A stretch of 64,000 nucleotides of DNA from NCBI RefSeq assembly GCF_900156165.1, contig NZ_FTMY01000002.1, positions 531,084-595,083 of the forward strand, in the 5' to 3' direction. Below, piece after piece: positions 8,964 to 17,731 of the stretch; position 1 is the first letter of the stretch; every line of letters begins with the position of its first letter. The DNA is from Pseudacidovorax sp. RU35E. Lineage in GTDB: Bacteria; Pseudomonadota; Gammaproteobacteria; Burkholderiales; Burkholderiaceae_C. Position numbers and translations under genes: made by a program. The notes under the pieces were generated by a model. That model had not been told where the DNA came from. It saw nothing but the letters and a program-made list of their open reading frames with translations, and did not search any database.

Positions 8964-9344
8964 TCAGGCGCCTTCGGTGAACTTGGCGTAGCCCGGTTCG
9001 TCCATCAGCTGGTCGAACTCGGCCATGTCCTTGTCCTGCAGAAGCACCTTGAAGAACCAGCCGGTGCCCATCGGGTCGCTGTTGGCCAGCGACGGGTCGG
9101 CGCGCAGGGCTTCGTTCACTTCGACGACTTCGCCGGTGACGGGCATGTAGATGTCGGCCGCGGCCTTGACGGACTCGACCACGCCGGCCACTTCGCCCTG
9201 CTTGAAGGTCTTGCCGACTTCGGGCAGGTCGACGAAGACCACGTCACCCAGCGCTTCCTGCGCATGCACGGTGATGCCGACGGTGGCGGCTTCGTGGTCG
9301 GCGATCTCGATCCACTCGTGGTCCTTGGAGTAGTGAATGGTCAT
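8964..9344 (-). CDS. gcvH: Glycine cleavage system H protein (lipoyl carrier)
   Basis: The 126-residue protein begins [14 protein letters not shown] and has the lipoylation site Lys in [13 protein letters not shown], preceded by the conserved [10 protein letters not shown] beta-hairpin. Its length is normal for the family. It carries the aminomethyl group between GcvP, GcvT and the L-protein; no L-protein gene lies in the window. An AGGAG lies just upstream of the start at 9344. It is the middle gene of gcvTHP, 176 bp after gcvT. That gap and the one before gcvP are wider than usual for a tight operon and show nothing recognisable apart from the repeat near 8889. Confidence 0.97.
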   Translation of the reverse strand: MTIHYSKDHEWIEIADHEAATVGITVHAQEALGDVVFVDLPEVGKTFKQGEVAGVVESVKAAADIYMPVTGEVVEVNEALRADPSLANSDPMGTGWFFKVLLQDKDMAEFDQLMDEPGYAKFTEGA

Positions 9345-9520
9345 GCGGGGCTCCTGAAAGAAGAAGAGGGGGATTGAAGGAAAAGGTCGAGCGACGAGTA
9401 TCAGCGCAGGGCGGGGCGGCCGCGTGTACGCTCGGGGCGCAGGCGCGTCGGCATTTGTCTGACGGGGCGGGTGCGATGCGGCATGGCTCGAAGCGGGCGG
9501 GAACGGCCGTGCGGCGTGGT

Positions 9521-10666
9521 TCAGCCGCGGTAGTAGCGCGCCGGTACGAAGGGCATGGGCACCACCTCCATCGGCACCGGCTTGCCGCGCACCAGCGCGT
9601 CGATGCGGGTGCCGACGGCGGCGTGGGCCGCATCGACGTAGCCCATGGCGATGGGCTTGTCCACGGTGGGCGCGAGCAGGCCGCTGGTCACCTCGCCGAT
9701 GGCCGCGCCGCCCGGTACATGCAGCGCGGTGTGCTCGCGCACCGGCACCCGCTCCAGGGCCATCAGGCCGACGCGGCGGCGTGTGGCCGGCGCGCTGCCG
9801 TCCAGCTGGGCCAGCACCTTGTCCGCCCCCGGAAAGCCGCCTGCACGCTCGCCGCCGGTGCGGCGCACCTTCTGGATCGCCCAGGTGAGCCCGGCCTCGA
9901 CCGGCGTGGTGGTGGTGTCGATGTCGTTGCCGTAAAGGCACAGGCCCGCCTCCAGCCGCAGCGAGTTGCGCGCGCCCAGGCCGATGGGCGCCACCTCGGG
10001 CTGGGCCAGCAGCAGGCGGGCCAGGCGCTCGGCGTCGGCGGCGGCCACGGAGATCTCGAAGCCGTCCTCGCCGGTGTAGCCGCTGCGGGTGGCGAAGGCT
10101 GGAATGCCGCCGATGGCCATGGTGCCGCCGGTCATGAACACGTGGCGCTCGCTGCCGGGCGCCAGGCGCGCCATCACGGCCGCCGCCTGCGGGCCCTGGA
10201 GCGCAAGCAGCGCGTGGTCGGGAAGGGGCTGCACCGTGCAGCGCTGGCCGATGCGGGCCTGGATGTGGGCGATGTCGGCCGCCTTGCAGGCGCCGTTGAC
10301 GATCACGAAGAAGGAGTCGCCGCCTTCGTTGAAGAACATCAGGTCGTCGAGGATGCCTCCCGCCTCGTCCAGCAGCAGGCCGTAGCGCTGCTTTCCGGGG
10401 GCCAGGCCGATCACGTCCTCCGGCATCAGCGTCTCCAGCGCCGCGGCGGCCCCGGGGCCCGAGACGCGCAGCTGGCCCATGTGGGAGATGTCGAAGAGCC
10501 CGGCGGCCGTGCGGGTGTGGCGGTGCTCTGCGATCAGGCCGGCGGGGTACTGCACGGGCATCGAATAGCCGGCAAAGGGCACCATGCGGGCGCCCAGTTC
10601 GACGTGCAGGCGGTGCAGCGGGGTGTGGAGAAGGGGGGCAGCGGAAGAAGGGGCAGCAGCGGACAT
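9521..10666 (-). CDS. gcvT: Aminomethyltransferase (T-protein) of the glycine cleavage system
   Basis: The 381-residue protein transfers the methylene carbon from the H-protein to tetrahydrofolate and releases ammonia. The family pattern is clear: LHRLHVELGARMVPFAGYSMPVQY near the N-terminus, LFDISHMGQLRVSG, then LEAGLCLYGNDI and a C-terminal barrel (REHTALHVPGG, IGEVTSG). It is the first gene behind the glycine riboswitch, whose expression platform ends close to the start codon. Starts at 10672 and 10666 are both possible; I chose 10666 because GTGAG lies at better spacing before it. Confidence 0.96.
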   Translation of the reverse strand: MSAAAPSSAAPLLHTPLHRLHVELGARMVPFAGYSMPVQYPAGLIAEHRHTRTAAGLFDISHMGQLRVSGPGAAAALETLMPEDVIGLAPGKQRYGLLLDEAGGILDDLMFFNEGGDSFFVIVNGACKAADIAHIQARIGQRCTVQPLPDHALLALQGPQAAAVMARLAPGSERHVFMTGGTMAIGGIPAFATRSGYTGEDGFEISVAAADAERLARLLLAQPEVAPIGLGARNSLRLEAGLCLYGNDIDTTTTPVEAGLTWAIQKVRRTGGERAGGFPGADKVLAQLDGSAPATRRRVGLMALERVPVREHTALHVPGGAAIGEVTSGLLAPTVDKPIAMGYVDAAHAAVGTRIDALVRGKPVPMEVVPMPFVPARYYRG

Positions 10667-10716
10667 GGGCATCTCACGGGGTGTACAGCGCCACGACGGC
10701 TGTCGTGGTCCACCCC

Positions 10717-10916
10717 GGCTGTCCGCTTTACCTGAGAGATTCACCCCGCGATGGGGGCTTGCTCCTTCGGTGGACGCGCGACCTGGGCCGCGACGCCTCT
10801 CTCCAGCAGGGAAACGCCCCGAACCCGGGACGTGCCGCCAGTCCTTTTGCCTGAGCGTTCGGAACTCTTTGGAGTCCTGCGCCTTCGGCGGCCCCGTCGC
10901 GCGGGGCTCTCTCCTG
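10717..10916 (-). promoter_or_regulatory. Tandem glycine riboswitch upstream of gcvTHP
   Basis: Read on the minus strand, the leader has two similar aptamers in tandem. Aptamer 1 (about 10840-10916) has GGAGAGAGCC, GCCGAAGGCGC and GCTCAGGCAAAAGGAC. Aptamer 2 (about 10717-10807) has TGGAGAGAGGCG, ACCGAAGGAGC and CTCAGGTAAAGCGGAC. The repeated GAGAGAG, CCGAAGG and CTCAGG-N-AAA-N-GGAC blocks are the glycine (gcvT) riboswitch signature. The first gene is gcvT, the classic target, switched on by glycine. A weak -10 (TACACT, 10928-10933) lies just upstream. The leader starts only about 30 bp after dctM, so read-through from the TRAP operon could also supply it. Confidence 0.95.
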
Positions 10917-10948
10917 ACGAAGGGCGCAGTGTAGTGGAAGAAAGCCGC

Positions 10949-12226
10949 TCAGCGGCCGTACACCAGATCGCGCAGGCCCAGCGAGATGGCCGGCACATAG
11001 GTGATGACCATCAGGCAGGCGAGCACCACGAGGATGAACGGGATCAGCCGCGTGACGATCTTGTCCAGCGAGATGCGCGCCACTGTGCAGGCGGCGAACA
11101 GGTTGACGCCGAAGGGCGGGGTGATCATGCCGAGCGCCAGGTTGACCACCATGATCAGCCCGAAATGCACCGGGTCGATGCCGAAGTGCTGGGCTACGGG
11201 CGCGAGGATCGGTGCCAGCACGATGATGGCCGCGCTGGTCTCGATGAACATGCCGATGACGAACAGGGCGGCATTGACGCCCAGCAGGAACATCGTGGGC
11301 GACTGCAGCACGGCTTCGAGCCAGTGGCCGATGGCCTCGGGCACGCCAGCGCGGGTGATCAGAAAGGCGAACAGCCCGGCGTTGGCGATGATGAACATGA
11401 TCACCGCCGACGACAGCACCGACTTGCGCAGGATGGCGTAGAGGTCCGCAGGGCGGATCTCGCGGTAGATGACGAGGCCCACCACCAGGGCGTAGAACAC
11501 GGCGACCGCCGATGCCTCGGTGGGTGTGAACACGCCGCCGTAGATGCCGCCCAGGATGATGACCGGCATCAGCAGTGCCCAGCCGGCCTGCAGCAGCGCG
11601 CGGCCGAAGGGCATGCGTCCGTCGCCATCGTTCTTGCCCCAGCCTTTCCACTTGCAGTACGCCCAGACGAACAGCATCAGCGCGCCGCTGATGAGAAGCC
11701 CCGGGCCGAAGCCGGCGATGAACAGCTCGCCGATCGAGACCTCGGCGCTCACGCCATACAGGATCAGCGGGATGGACGGCGGGATGATCACGCCCAGCTC
11801 GGCGCTCGTCGCCTGCAGCGCGGCGGCGTAGTTGGTCGGATAGCCGTGCTTGATGAGCGCCGGGATCAGGATGGCGCCGATGGCGAAGGTGGTGGCCACC
11901 GACGAGCCGGACACCGCCGCGAAGATCATGCAGGTCAGCACGCAGGTCATTGGCAGGCCGCCCTGCACGCCGCCCACGATGCTCTTGGCGAACTCGACCA
12001 GCCGGCGCGAGATGCCACCCGTCTCCATCAGGTTGCCGGCCAGAATGAAGAAGGGAATGGCCGCCAGCGGAAACTTGTTGATCGCGTTGAACATCTCCTT
12101 GGCGGAGATCAGCATGTTGGCCCCGTTGACCTGGATGCCGACGATGGACGCCAGGCCGATGGACACCGCCACCGACACCGACAGCGCAAAACACAGCACC
12201 ATCGTGCCGACCATGATGGGCGTCAT
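10949..12226 (-). CDS. dctM: TRAP transporter large permease (DctM)
   Basis: The 425-residue polytopic protein (about 12 membrane helices) belongs to the DctM/SiaM family. It begins MTPIMVGTMVLCFALSVSVAV and has the GVIIPPSIPLILYG and NLALGMITPPFGVNLF motifs of the two inverted halves that bind sodium. Its ATG overlaps the dctQ stop by 4 bp, so the two are translationally coupled. It drives sodium-coupled uptake of the substrate delivered by DctP. Its stop codon lies about 30 bp before the glycine riboswitch, an unusual adjacency. Confidence 0.94.
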   Translation of the reverse strand: MTPIMVGTMVLCFALSVSVAVSIGLASIVGIQVNGANMLISAKEMFNAINKFPLAAIPFFILAGNLMETGGISRRLVEFAKSIVGGVQGGLPMTCVLTCMIFAAVSGSSVATTFAIGAILIPALIKHGYPTNYAAALQATSAELGVIIPPSIPLILYGVSAEVSIGELFIAGFGPGLLISGALMLFVWAYCKWKGWGKNDGDGRMPFGRALLQAGWALLMPVIILGGIYGGVFTPTEASAVAVFYALVVGLVIYREIRPADLYAILRKSVLSSAVIMFIIANAGLFAFLITRAGVPEAIGHWLEAVLQSPTMFLLGVNAALFVIGMFIETSAAIIVLAPILAPVAQHFGIDPVHFGLIMVVNLALGMITPPFGVNLFAACTVARISLDKIVTRLIPFILVVLACLMVITYVPAISLGLRDLVYGR

Positions 12227-12717
12227 TGCGCGGTCTCCAGTTCTAGCCGCTTGGGATCGAGGTAATTGCCCACGATGCCGAAGATGGAGAAGACCGCCCC
12301 CACGGGCAAGGCCAGGTAGGCCCACACCATCGACAGGCTTTCGAGCCCCGCCATGGACTGCACACGGCCGCGCATCGCGTAGTCGAAGCCCCACCACAGG
12401 ATGACGCTGATCAGGGCCAGCGCCGCGAGGCTGACCACCGCATCGAGCAGCCGCCGCATCGAAGGCCCGCTCCAGCGGTAGAGCACGTCCACGCTCACCA
12501 TCGCCCCCTGGCGGAAGGCCATCGGAATGCCCAGGAACACCATCCAGATCAGGCTGATGCGGATCAGGATCTCGCTCCATTCCGCCGGCTGCTCCAGCAC
12601 GAAGCGGGTGACGATCTGGAACATGCCGAGCGACGCGGCCACCACCAGCATCAGGCAGGCCAGTGCCATGGACAGCGCGGTGGTCCGGCGTTCGAAGGCC
12701 AGGAACTTGTCTTTCAT
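12223..12717 (-). CDS. dctQ: TRAP transporter small permease (DctQ)
   Basis: The 164-residue protein has four predicted membrane helices. It has the DctQ pattern: an N-terminal helix MALACLMLVVAASLGMFQIVTRFVL, a W-S-EI segment (PAEWSEILIRISLIWMVFLG), and later helices. It forms the membrane complex with DctM. It is separated from dctP by a hairpin terminator that probably lowers transcription of dctQM relative to dctP. Confidence 0.92.
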   Translation of the reverse strand: MKDKFLAFERRTTALSMALACLMLVVAASLGMFQIVTRFVLEQPAEWSEILIRISLIWMVFLGIPMAFRQGAMVSVDVLYRWSGPSMRRLLDAVVSLAALALISVILWWGFDYAMRGRVQSMAGLESLSMVWAYLALPVGAVFSIFGIVGNYLDPKRLELETAQ

Positions 12718-12740
12718 CTCACAGGCGTTTCTTGGGAATG

Positions 12741-12765
12741 AAAAAGCCCGCCGGCGGGGGCGGGC
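12741..12765 (-). terminator. Partial intrinsic terminator/attenuator between dctP and dctQ
   Basis: On the minus strand, GCCCGCC, 6 nt, GGCGGGC followed by TTTTT. It lies 30 bp after the dctP stop and 24 bp before the dctQ start. A strong hairpin with a short T-tract inside an operon fits graded expression: a lot of binding protein and little permease. Confidence 0.75.
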
Positions 12766-12795
12766 CGAAAGCGCAGGCGTGGTGCCTGGGCGCGG

Positions 12796-13770
12796 TCAGG
12801 GCTGGTAGTTGCGGATGCGGTCGAGGTTGGCCTTGCCGAAGTCCTTTTCGAACTGAGCCTGGGCCGGTGCGAGCGCCGCCACGAACTTCGCCTTGTCGAC
12901 GTTGTCGATCACCGTCATGCCCTTGGCCCGCAGGTCGGCCACGCCCCGGGCGTCGTCCTCGTCCACGCGGGCGCGGTTGGCCTTGGCGGCCTCCTTGGCG
13001 GCGTCCAGGAAGGCCTGCTGGTCGGCCGGTGCAAGCTTGTCGAACACGCCCTTGTTCATCACGAAGATGCAGGGCGAGTAGACATGGCCCGTGAGCGACA
13101 GGTGCTTCTGCACCTGGTCGAACTTGGCCGAGATGATCACGGGCAGCGGATTTTCCTGGCCGTCCACCGTGCCCTGCTGCAGGGCGGTGAAGACCTCGGG
13201 GAAGGCCATTGGCGTGGTGATGATGCCGAAGGTCTTGTACGCGGCGATATGGACCGGGTTCTCCATCGTGCGCATCTTCAGGCCCTTGAGGTCCTCGGGG
13301 GCCTTCACGTCGCGCTTGCTGTTCGTCATGTGGCGGAAGCCGTTCTCGGCCCAGGCCAACGCCTTGAAGCCCTTGGCGTCGAACTTCTTCAGCAGGTCCT
13401 GCCCGATGGGGCCGTCGAGCACGGCGCGCGCATGGGCCTTGTCGCGGAACAGGAAGGGCACGTCCAGGATCTTGGTCTCGGGCACGAAGTTGGGCACCGG
13501 ACCGGTGGACGAGAAGGCCAGCTCCTGCGTGCCCAGTTGCACCGCCTCGATGGATTCGCGTTCGCCGCCCAAGGCACCGTTGTAGAAGGTCTGGACCTTG
13601 TAGCGCCCATTGGTGCGCTTCTCGACCTCCTTGGCGAAGGTGTCGATGGCCACGCCCTGGTGCGAGTTCTGCGCGACCGAGATGCTGATCTTCATGGTGG
13701 TCTGCGCCAGCGCGGCGCAAGCCATGCCAAGGCCCAGGACGAGGCCGGCGGCCAGACGGGTGAGTTTCAT
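12796..13770 (-). CDS. dctP: TRAP transporter substrate-binding protein (DctP family)
   Basis: The 324-residue periplasmic receptor has a signal peptide (MKLTRLAAGLVLGLGMACAALAQ, predicted cut after about residue 23). The DctP body follows: NSHQGVAIDTFAKEVEKRTNG near the N-terminus, then DLKGLKMRTMENPVHIAAYK with the conserved Arg that pairs with the substrate carboxylate, and a TVDGQENP motif. The family binds organic acids such as C4-dicarboxylates, keto acids or lactate; the exact ligand is not readable here. Its start at 13770 follows GGAGACTCCCCC. It is first in dctP-dctQ-dctM. Confidence 0.94.
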   Translation of the reverse strand: MKLTRLAAGLVLGLGMACAALAQTTMKISISVAQNSHQGVAIDTFAKEVEKRTNGRYKVQTFYNGALGGERESIEAVQLGTQELAFSSTGPVPNFVPETKILDVPFLFRDKAHARAVLDGPIGQDLLKKFDAKGFKALAWAENGFRHMTNSKRDVKAPEDLKGLKMRTMENPVHIAAYKTFGIITTPMAFPEVFTALQQGTVDGQENPLPVIISAKFDQVQKHLSLTGHVYSPCIFVMNKGVFDKLAPADQQAFLDAAKEAAKANRARVDEDDARGVADLRAKGMTVIDNVDKAKFVAALAPAQAQFEKDFGKANLDRIRNYQP

Positions 13771-13816
13771 GGGGGAGTCTCCTGATTCGCTGCGGCAAGG
13801 TGGCTGGATTGCCCAG

Positions 13817-13830
13817 CACCTGTAGAGGTG
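13817..13830. promoter_or_regulatory. Short inverted repeat upstream of dctP
   Basis: CACCT, 4 bp, AGGTG, about 47 bp before the dctP start. It is placed where an operator or leader hairpin would lie. No adjacent regulator gene supports an assignment. Confidence 0.3.
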
Positions 13831-13921
13831 CGGACTATGCCTGCGCCCCCTGTTCACCGCGTCGGGACTTTCACGGACGCAGCCCAGGTCGGCATGCAGC
13901 AACAGCTGCGGAACGGGCAGC

Positions 13922-13944
13922 AAAAAGGCGCCCGAAGGCGCCTT
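13922..13944 (-). terminator. Intrinsic terminator after the ETF-QO gene
   Basis: On the minus strand, AAGGCGCC, TTCG tetraloop, GGCGCCTT, then a T-run. It lies 33 bp beyond the stop of the ETF-ubiquinone oxidoreductase gene and insulates it from dctP. Confidence 0.9.
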
Positions 13945-13976
13945 CTCGTGCCGTGGCCTGCAGCCTGCCGCCGACG

Positions 13977-15680
13977 TCACATCCCCGTGTAGTTCGGCCC
14001 GCCGCCGCCCTCGGGCGTGACCCACACGATGTTCTGCGTCGGGTCCTTGATGTCGCAGGTCTTGCAGTGCACGCAGTTCTGCGCGTTGATCTGCAGCCGC
14101 TCCTTGCCGCCGCCCGCCGCCTCGTCGGGCACGAACTCGTACACGCCTGCCGGGCAGTAGCGGCTTTCGGGGCCGGCGTACTCGGGCAGGTTGATGCGCG
14201 TGGGCACCGTCGGGTCCTTCAGCGTCAGGTGCGCCGGCTGGTTCTCTTCGTGGTTGGTGTTGCTGATGAACACCGAGCTCAGGCGGTCGAAGGTGAGCTT
14301 GCCGTCGGGCTTGGGGTAGACGATCTTCTTGCACTCGGCCGCCGGCTTCAGGCGCGCATGGTCGGCCTCGGTGCGGTGGATGGTCCAGGGGATGTGGCCG
14401 CGCAGCACGAACTGCTCGATGCCCGTCATCACCGTGCCCACCGTCAGGCCCTTCTTGAACCACTGCTTGAAGTTGCGCGCCTTGTACAGCTCGGTGTGCA
14501 GCCAGCTCTTCTCGAAGGCCTCGGGGTAGGCGGCCAGTTCGTCGAACTGGCGGCCGGCCTGCACCGCCTCGAAGGCGGCGTCGGCGGCCAGCATGCCGGT
14601 CTTGATGGCGGCATGGCTGCCCTTGATGCGGCTGGCATTCAGGTAGCCGGCCTCGCAGCCGATCAGGGCGCCGCCCGGGAACACCGTCTTCGGCAGCGAC
14701 AGCAGGCCGCCGGCCGTGATGGCGCGCGCGCCGTACGAGATGCGCTTGGCGGGCTTGAGGCCCTGATCCTGGCCTTCAAGGTACCAGCGGATGTTCGGAT
14801 GCGTCTTGAAGCGCTGGAACTCCTCGAAGGGGCTCATGTGCGGGTTCTGGTAGTCCAGGCCCACCACGTAGCCGATGATCAGCTGGTTGTTCTCGGCGTG
14901 GTAGACGAATGAGCCGCCGTAGGTGTCATTGGGCAGCGGCCAGCCGGCGGTGTGGATCGCCAGGCCGGGCTCGTGGCGGGCGGGGTCGATCTCCCACAGT
15001 TCCTTGATGCCGATGCCGTAGCTCTGCGGGTCGCGGCCGTCGTCGAGCTTGAAGCGGTTGATCAGCTGCCGGCCCAGGTGGCCGCGCGCGCCTTCGGCGA
15101 ACAGCGTGTACTTGGCATGCAGCTCCATGCCGAGCTGGAAGTTCTCGGTCGGCTCGCCATCCTTGCCGATGCCGAGGTTGCCGGTGGCCACGCCCTTGAC
15201 CGAGCCGTCGTCGTTGTAGAGCACCTCGGCGGCCGGGAAGCCGGGGAAGATCTCCACGCCCAGCTCTTCGGCCTGCGCGGCGAGCCAGCGCACCACGTTG
15301 CCGAGGCTGACGATGTAGTTGCCCTCGTTGTGGAAGTTGGGCGGCAGCATGAAGTTGGGCACGCGGGTGGCGCCCGTCTCACTCATGAGCAGGAAGGTGT
15401 CGGCCGTGACCGGCTGGTTCAGCGGCGCGCCCTTGGCCTGCCAGTCGGGGATCAGCTCGGTGAGGGCGCGCGGGTCCATGATGGCGCCCGACAGGATGTG
15501 CGCGCCGGGCTCCGAGCCCTTCTCCAGCACGACGACCGAGATCTCCTTGTCGTTGAGCGCGGCGAGCTGCTTGAGGCGGATGGCGGCCGAGAGGCCGGCG
15601 GGGCCGCCGCCGACGACCACGACGTCGTACTCCATGGCTTCGCGCGGGCCGAACTGGGCGAGGATCTCTTCTTGTGTCAT
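13977..15680 (-). CDS. Electron-transfer flavoprotein:ubiquinone oxidoreductase (ETF-QO)
   Basis: The 567-residue protein passes electrons from reduced ETF, fed by acyl-CoA and related dehydrogenases, to ubiquinone at the inner membrane. It has an N-terminal FAD motif (YDVVVVGGGPAGLSAA), the family segment GSFVYHAENNQLIIGYVVGL, and a C-terminal 4Fe-4S ferredoxin-like domain (CPAGVYEF, then CVHCKTCDIKDP). The length is normal. I chose the ATG at 15680 (MTQEEILAQF); 15635 (MEYDVVVVGG) is possible. It is monocistronic with its own terminator. Confidence 0.95.
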   Translation of the reverse strand: MTQEEILAQFGPREAMEYDVVVVGGGPAGLSAAIRLKQLAALNDKEISVVVLEKGSEPGAHILSGAIMDPRALTELIPDWQAKGAPLNQPVTADTFLLMSETGATRVPNFMLPPNFHNEGNYIVSLGNVVRWLAAQAEELGVEIFPGFPAAEVLYNDDGSVKGVATGNLGIGKDGEPTENFQLGMELHAKYTLFAEGARGHLGRQLINRFKLDDGRDPQSYGIGIKELWEIDPARHEPGLAIHTAGWPLPNDTYGGSFVYHAENNQLIIGYVVGLDYQNPHMSPFEEFQRFKTHPNIRWYLEGQDQGLKPAKRISYGARAITAGGLLSLPKTVFPGGALIGCEAGYLNASRIKGSHAAIKTGMLAADAAFEAVQAGRQFDELAAYPEAFEKSWLHTELYKARNFKQWFKKGLTVGTVMTGIEQFVLRGHIPWTIHRTEADHARLKPAAECKKIVYPKPDGKLTFDRLSSVFISNTNHEENQPAHLTLKDPTVPTRINLPEYAGPESRYCPAGVYEFVPDEAAGGGKERLQINAQNCVHCKTCDIKDPTQNIVWVTPEGGGGPNYTGM

Positions 15681-15841
15681 CGGGTGGGTCGGAGATGGGG
15701 GTTCGAAGGGGCGGGCCCCGGGTGGGTGACGCCTGTGAAGCACTGCGCATTCTAGAGGTCAGCCTCTGGTCACATGGGTGACTCCGTCCCCGGGCGACAC
15801 CGCTCTCGCAGGCCTCGCTTCAGCACCTACGATGCATCGCC

Positions 15842-16264
15842 ATGCGCATCGAGATTCCCGATCACAAGACGCTGGTGTACGAGATGACCCTCCCCATCCG
15901 CTGGGGCGACATGGACGCCATGGGCCATCTCAACAACGGCACCTACTTCCGCTACATGGAGACGGCCCGCATCGACTGGATGCGGTCCATCGGTTTCCAG
16001 CCCGACCCGAAGGGCGAGGGCATGGTGATCGTCAATGCCTTCTGCAACTTCTACCGCCAGATCGAGTACCCCGGCGACGTGCTGCTGCGCATGTATGTCA
16101 GCGACCCGGCGCGCACCACCTTTGAAAGCTGGGCCACCATGGCCCGTGCCGAGGCACCGGAGGTGGTCTGCGCTGCCGGTGGCGCCACCACCATCTGGGT
16201 GGACTTTCCGGCGCAGAAGGCCAAGCCGCTGCCCGAGTGGCTGCGCGCCCTGGTCGCTGACTAG
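15842..16264 (+). CDS. Acyl-CoA thioesterase, 4HBT hot-dog family
   Basis: The 140-residue hot-dog protein has the 4-hydroxybenzoyl-CoA thioesterase active-site motif WGDMDAMGHLNNGTYFRYMETAR, with the catalytic Asp near residue 22 (second Asp of GDMDAMGH). It hydrolyses a short or medium acyl-CoA, possibly as housekeeping. It is convergent with the sensor kinase gene (12-bp gap) and divergent from ETF-QO. Confidence 0.88.
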   Translation: MRIEIPDHKTLVYEMTLPIRWGDMDAMGHLNNGTYFRYMETARIDWMRSIGFQPDPKGEGMVIVNAFCNFYRQIEYPGDVLLRMYVSDPARTTFESWATMARAEAPEVVCAAGGATTIWVDFPAQKAKPLPEWLRALVAD

Positions 16265-16276
16265 TCGGTCGCCCGG

Positions 16277-17731
16277 TCAGCCGGGCATCGACAGCCGTGC
16301 CTCGAAGCCGTGGGTGCGCCCGGGTGGCGGCGACAGCAGCTGCAGGTCGGCGCCCTGATGCTGGGCGATGGTGGTCACGATGGAAAGCCCCAGGCCGTAG
16401 CCCGTGCGGTCGTCGGTCTGCCGCACGTGGCGTTCGCGCAGGGCCTTCAGCTGCTCGGGCGCCACGCCCGGCCCGTTGTCGCGGACCAGCACCGTGCCAG
16501 GCGCGGTCACTTCCAGCTCGACCGTGCCGTCCGGGGCGTAGCGCAGCGCGTTCTCGATCAGGTTGCGCAGGGCGATGGCCAGGGCGTCGACGTCCCCATG
16601 GACGGGGGAGATCGCTTCCTCGGGCACATGCAGGGTGAGCCGTTCGGCGGCGCGCGTGTCCTGCCAGAACTCTTCGGCGACCGCGCCGGCCAGCTTGACC
16701 AGGTCGACCGGCCGGCGCGCCAATGCCGCCCCGGACTCGGCGCGCGACAGTTGCAGCAGCTTCTCGGCGCGGTGGCTCAGTTGCCGCAGCGAGTCCAGCG
16801 CCGCCTGCACGTGGTGGCGCGCCAGGCCGTGGTCCAGTGCAGTCTGCAACCGGAGGCGCGCGGCGGCCAGCGGCGTGCGCAGCTCGTGTGCCGCGTTGGC
16901 GGCCAGCGCGCGCTCCACGTTGAGGGCCTGTGCGAGCCGCTCCAGCAGGTGGTTGACGTCGTCACCGACCGAGCGCAGCTCGTGCGGCAGTCCGGTGAGC
17001 GAGATGGGCCGCAGGTCGGTACTGCTGCGCTGGGCGATCTCCTGCGCCAGGGCCTTCAGCGGCCGCAGCTCCCGCCTGGCGATGCGCCACAGCACCAGTC
17101 CGAGCAGGGGCAGCGTGGTGATCAGCGGCACCATCAGGCCGAAGAGCGTGCGGTCCACGGCCTCGCGTCGTTCGGAGATGGGATCAGCCACCTGAAGGTA
17201 CAGGTCACGCGTGGGATGCCGCACGGTGTAGATGCGCCAGTCGGGCGTGTCGGCAAAGCCGGGCGCCAGCGGGACGTCGAAGTAGTCGGGCCGCGCATTG
17301 GACGAGTGCAGCAGCAGGTGGGTGCCGCTGTCGACCATCTGGTAGACCACCTCGTCCTGGATGAAGAGGGGCGCCGGCGCCACCAGCGGTTGCTGCGGCG
17401 TCTTGCCTCCCGACAGTCCGTCGTATTGCTCCACGGCAATGTCGAACATGCGGTGCGACACCTCGACGAGCTCGTTGTCGAAGTTGAAGCTGATTTCGCG
17501 GTCCACATACCAGACCACGGCCAGCACGCACAGCAGCCAGATCGCGCCCACCGACAGGATGAGGGTGCGGGTCAGGCGTGCTGCGAGGGAGGCGCGTTGC
17601 AGATTGCCCTGCAGTCCGTCCGCAGCGTCGGCGAAGCGCGCAGTCTTCGCGGAAAGGCGGGCGGCCGGCGGAAGGCCGTCGCCATCGCCGGCAACACCCG
17701 GCATCTTCGATCCGGCGGGCCGGGCGCTCAT
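16277..17731 (-). CDS. Sensor histidine kinase (QseC/PmrB/TctE type)
   Basis: The 484-residue membrane kinase has a cytoplasmic N-terminal extension, TM1 near 51-72 (LILSVGAIWLLCVLAVVWYV), a periplasmic sensor of about 130 residues, and TM2 near 195-215. HAMP follows, then the H-box AANAAHELRTPLA, the N-box NLIENALRYAP, and the G-boxes RDNGPG and GYGLGLSIV. The periplasmic part looks like the TctE/QseC N-terminal domain and has no obvious ExxE iron motif. It overlaps the response regulator gene by 4 bp. Divergent PAP2 and eptA genes point to control of envelope modification. Confidence 0.92.
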   Translation of the reverse strand: MSARPAGSKMPGVAGDGDGLPPAARLSAKTARFADAADGLQGNLQRASLAARLTRTLILSVGAIWLLCVLAVVWYVDREISFNFDNELVEVSHRMFDIAVEQYDGLSGGKTPQQPLVAPAPLFIQDEVVYQMVDSGTHLLLHSSNARPDYFDVPLAPGFADTPDWRIYTVRHPTRDLYLQVADPISERREAVDRTLFGLMVPLITTLPLLGLVLWRIARRELRPLKALAQEIAQRSSTDLRPISLTGLPHELRSVGDDVNHLLERLAQALNVERALAANAAHELRTPLAAARLRLQTALDHGLARHHVQAALDSLRQLSHRAEKLLQLSRAESGAALARRPVDLVKLAGAVAEEFWQDTRAAERLTLHVPEEAISPVHGDVDALAIALRNLIENALRYAPDGTVELEVTAPGTVLVRDNGPGVAPEQLKALRERHVRQTDDRTGYGLGLSIVTTIAQHQGADLQLLSPPPGRTHGFEARLSMPG

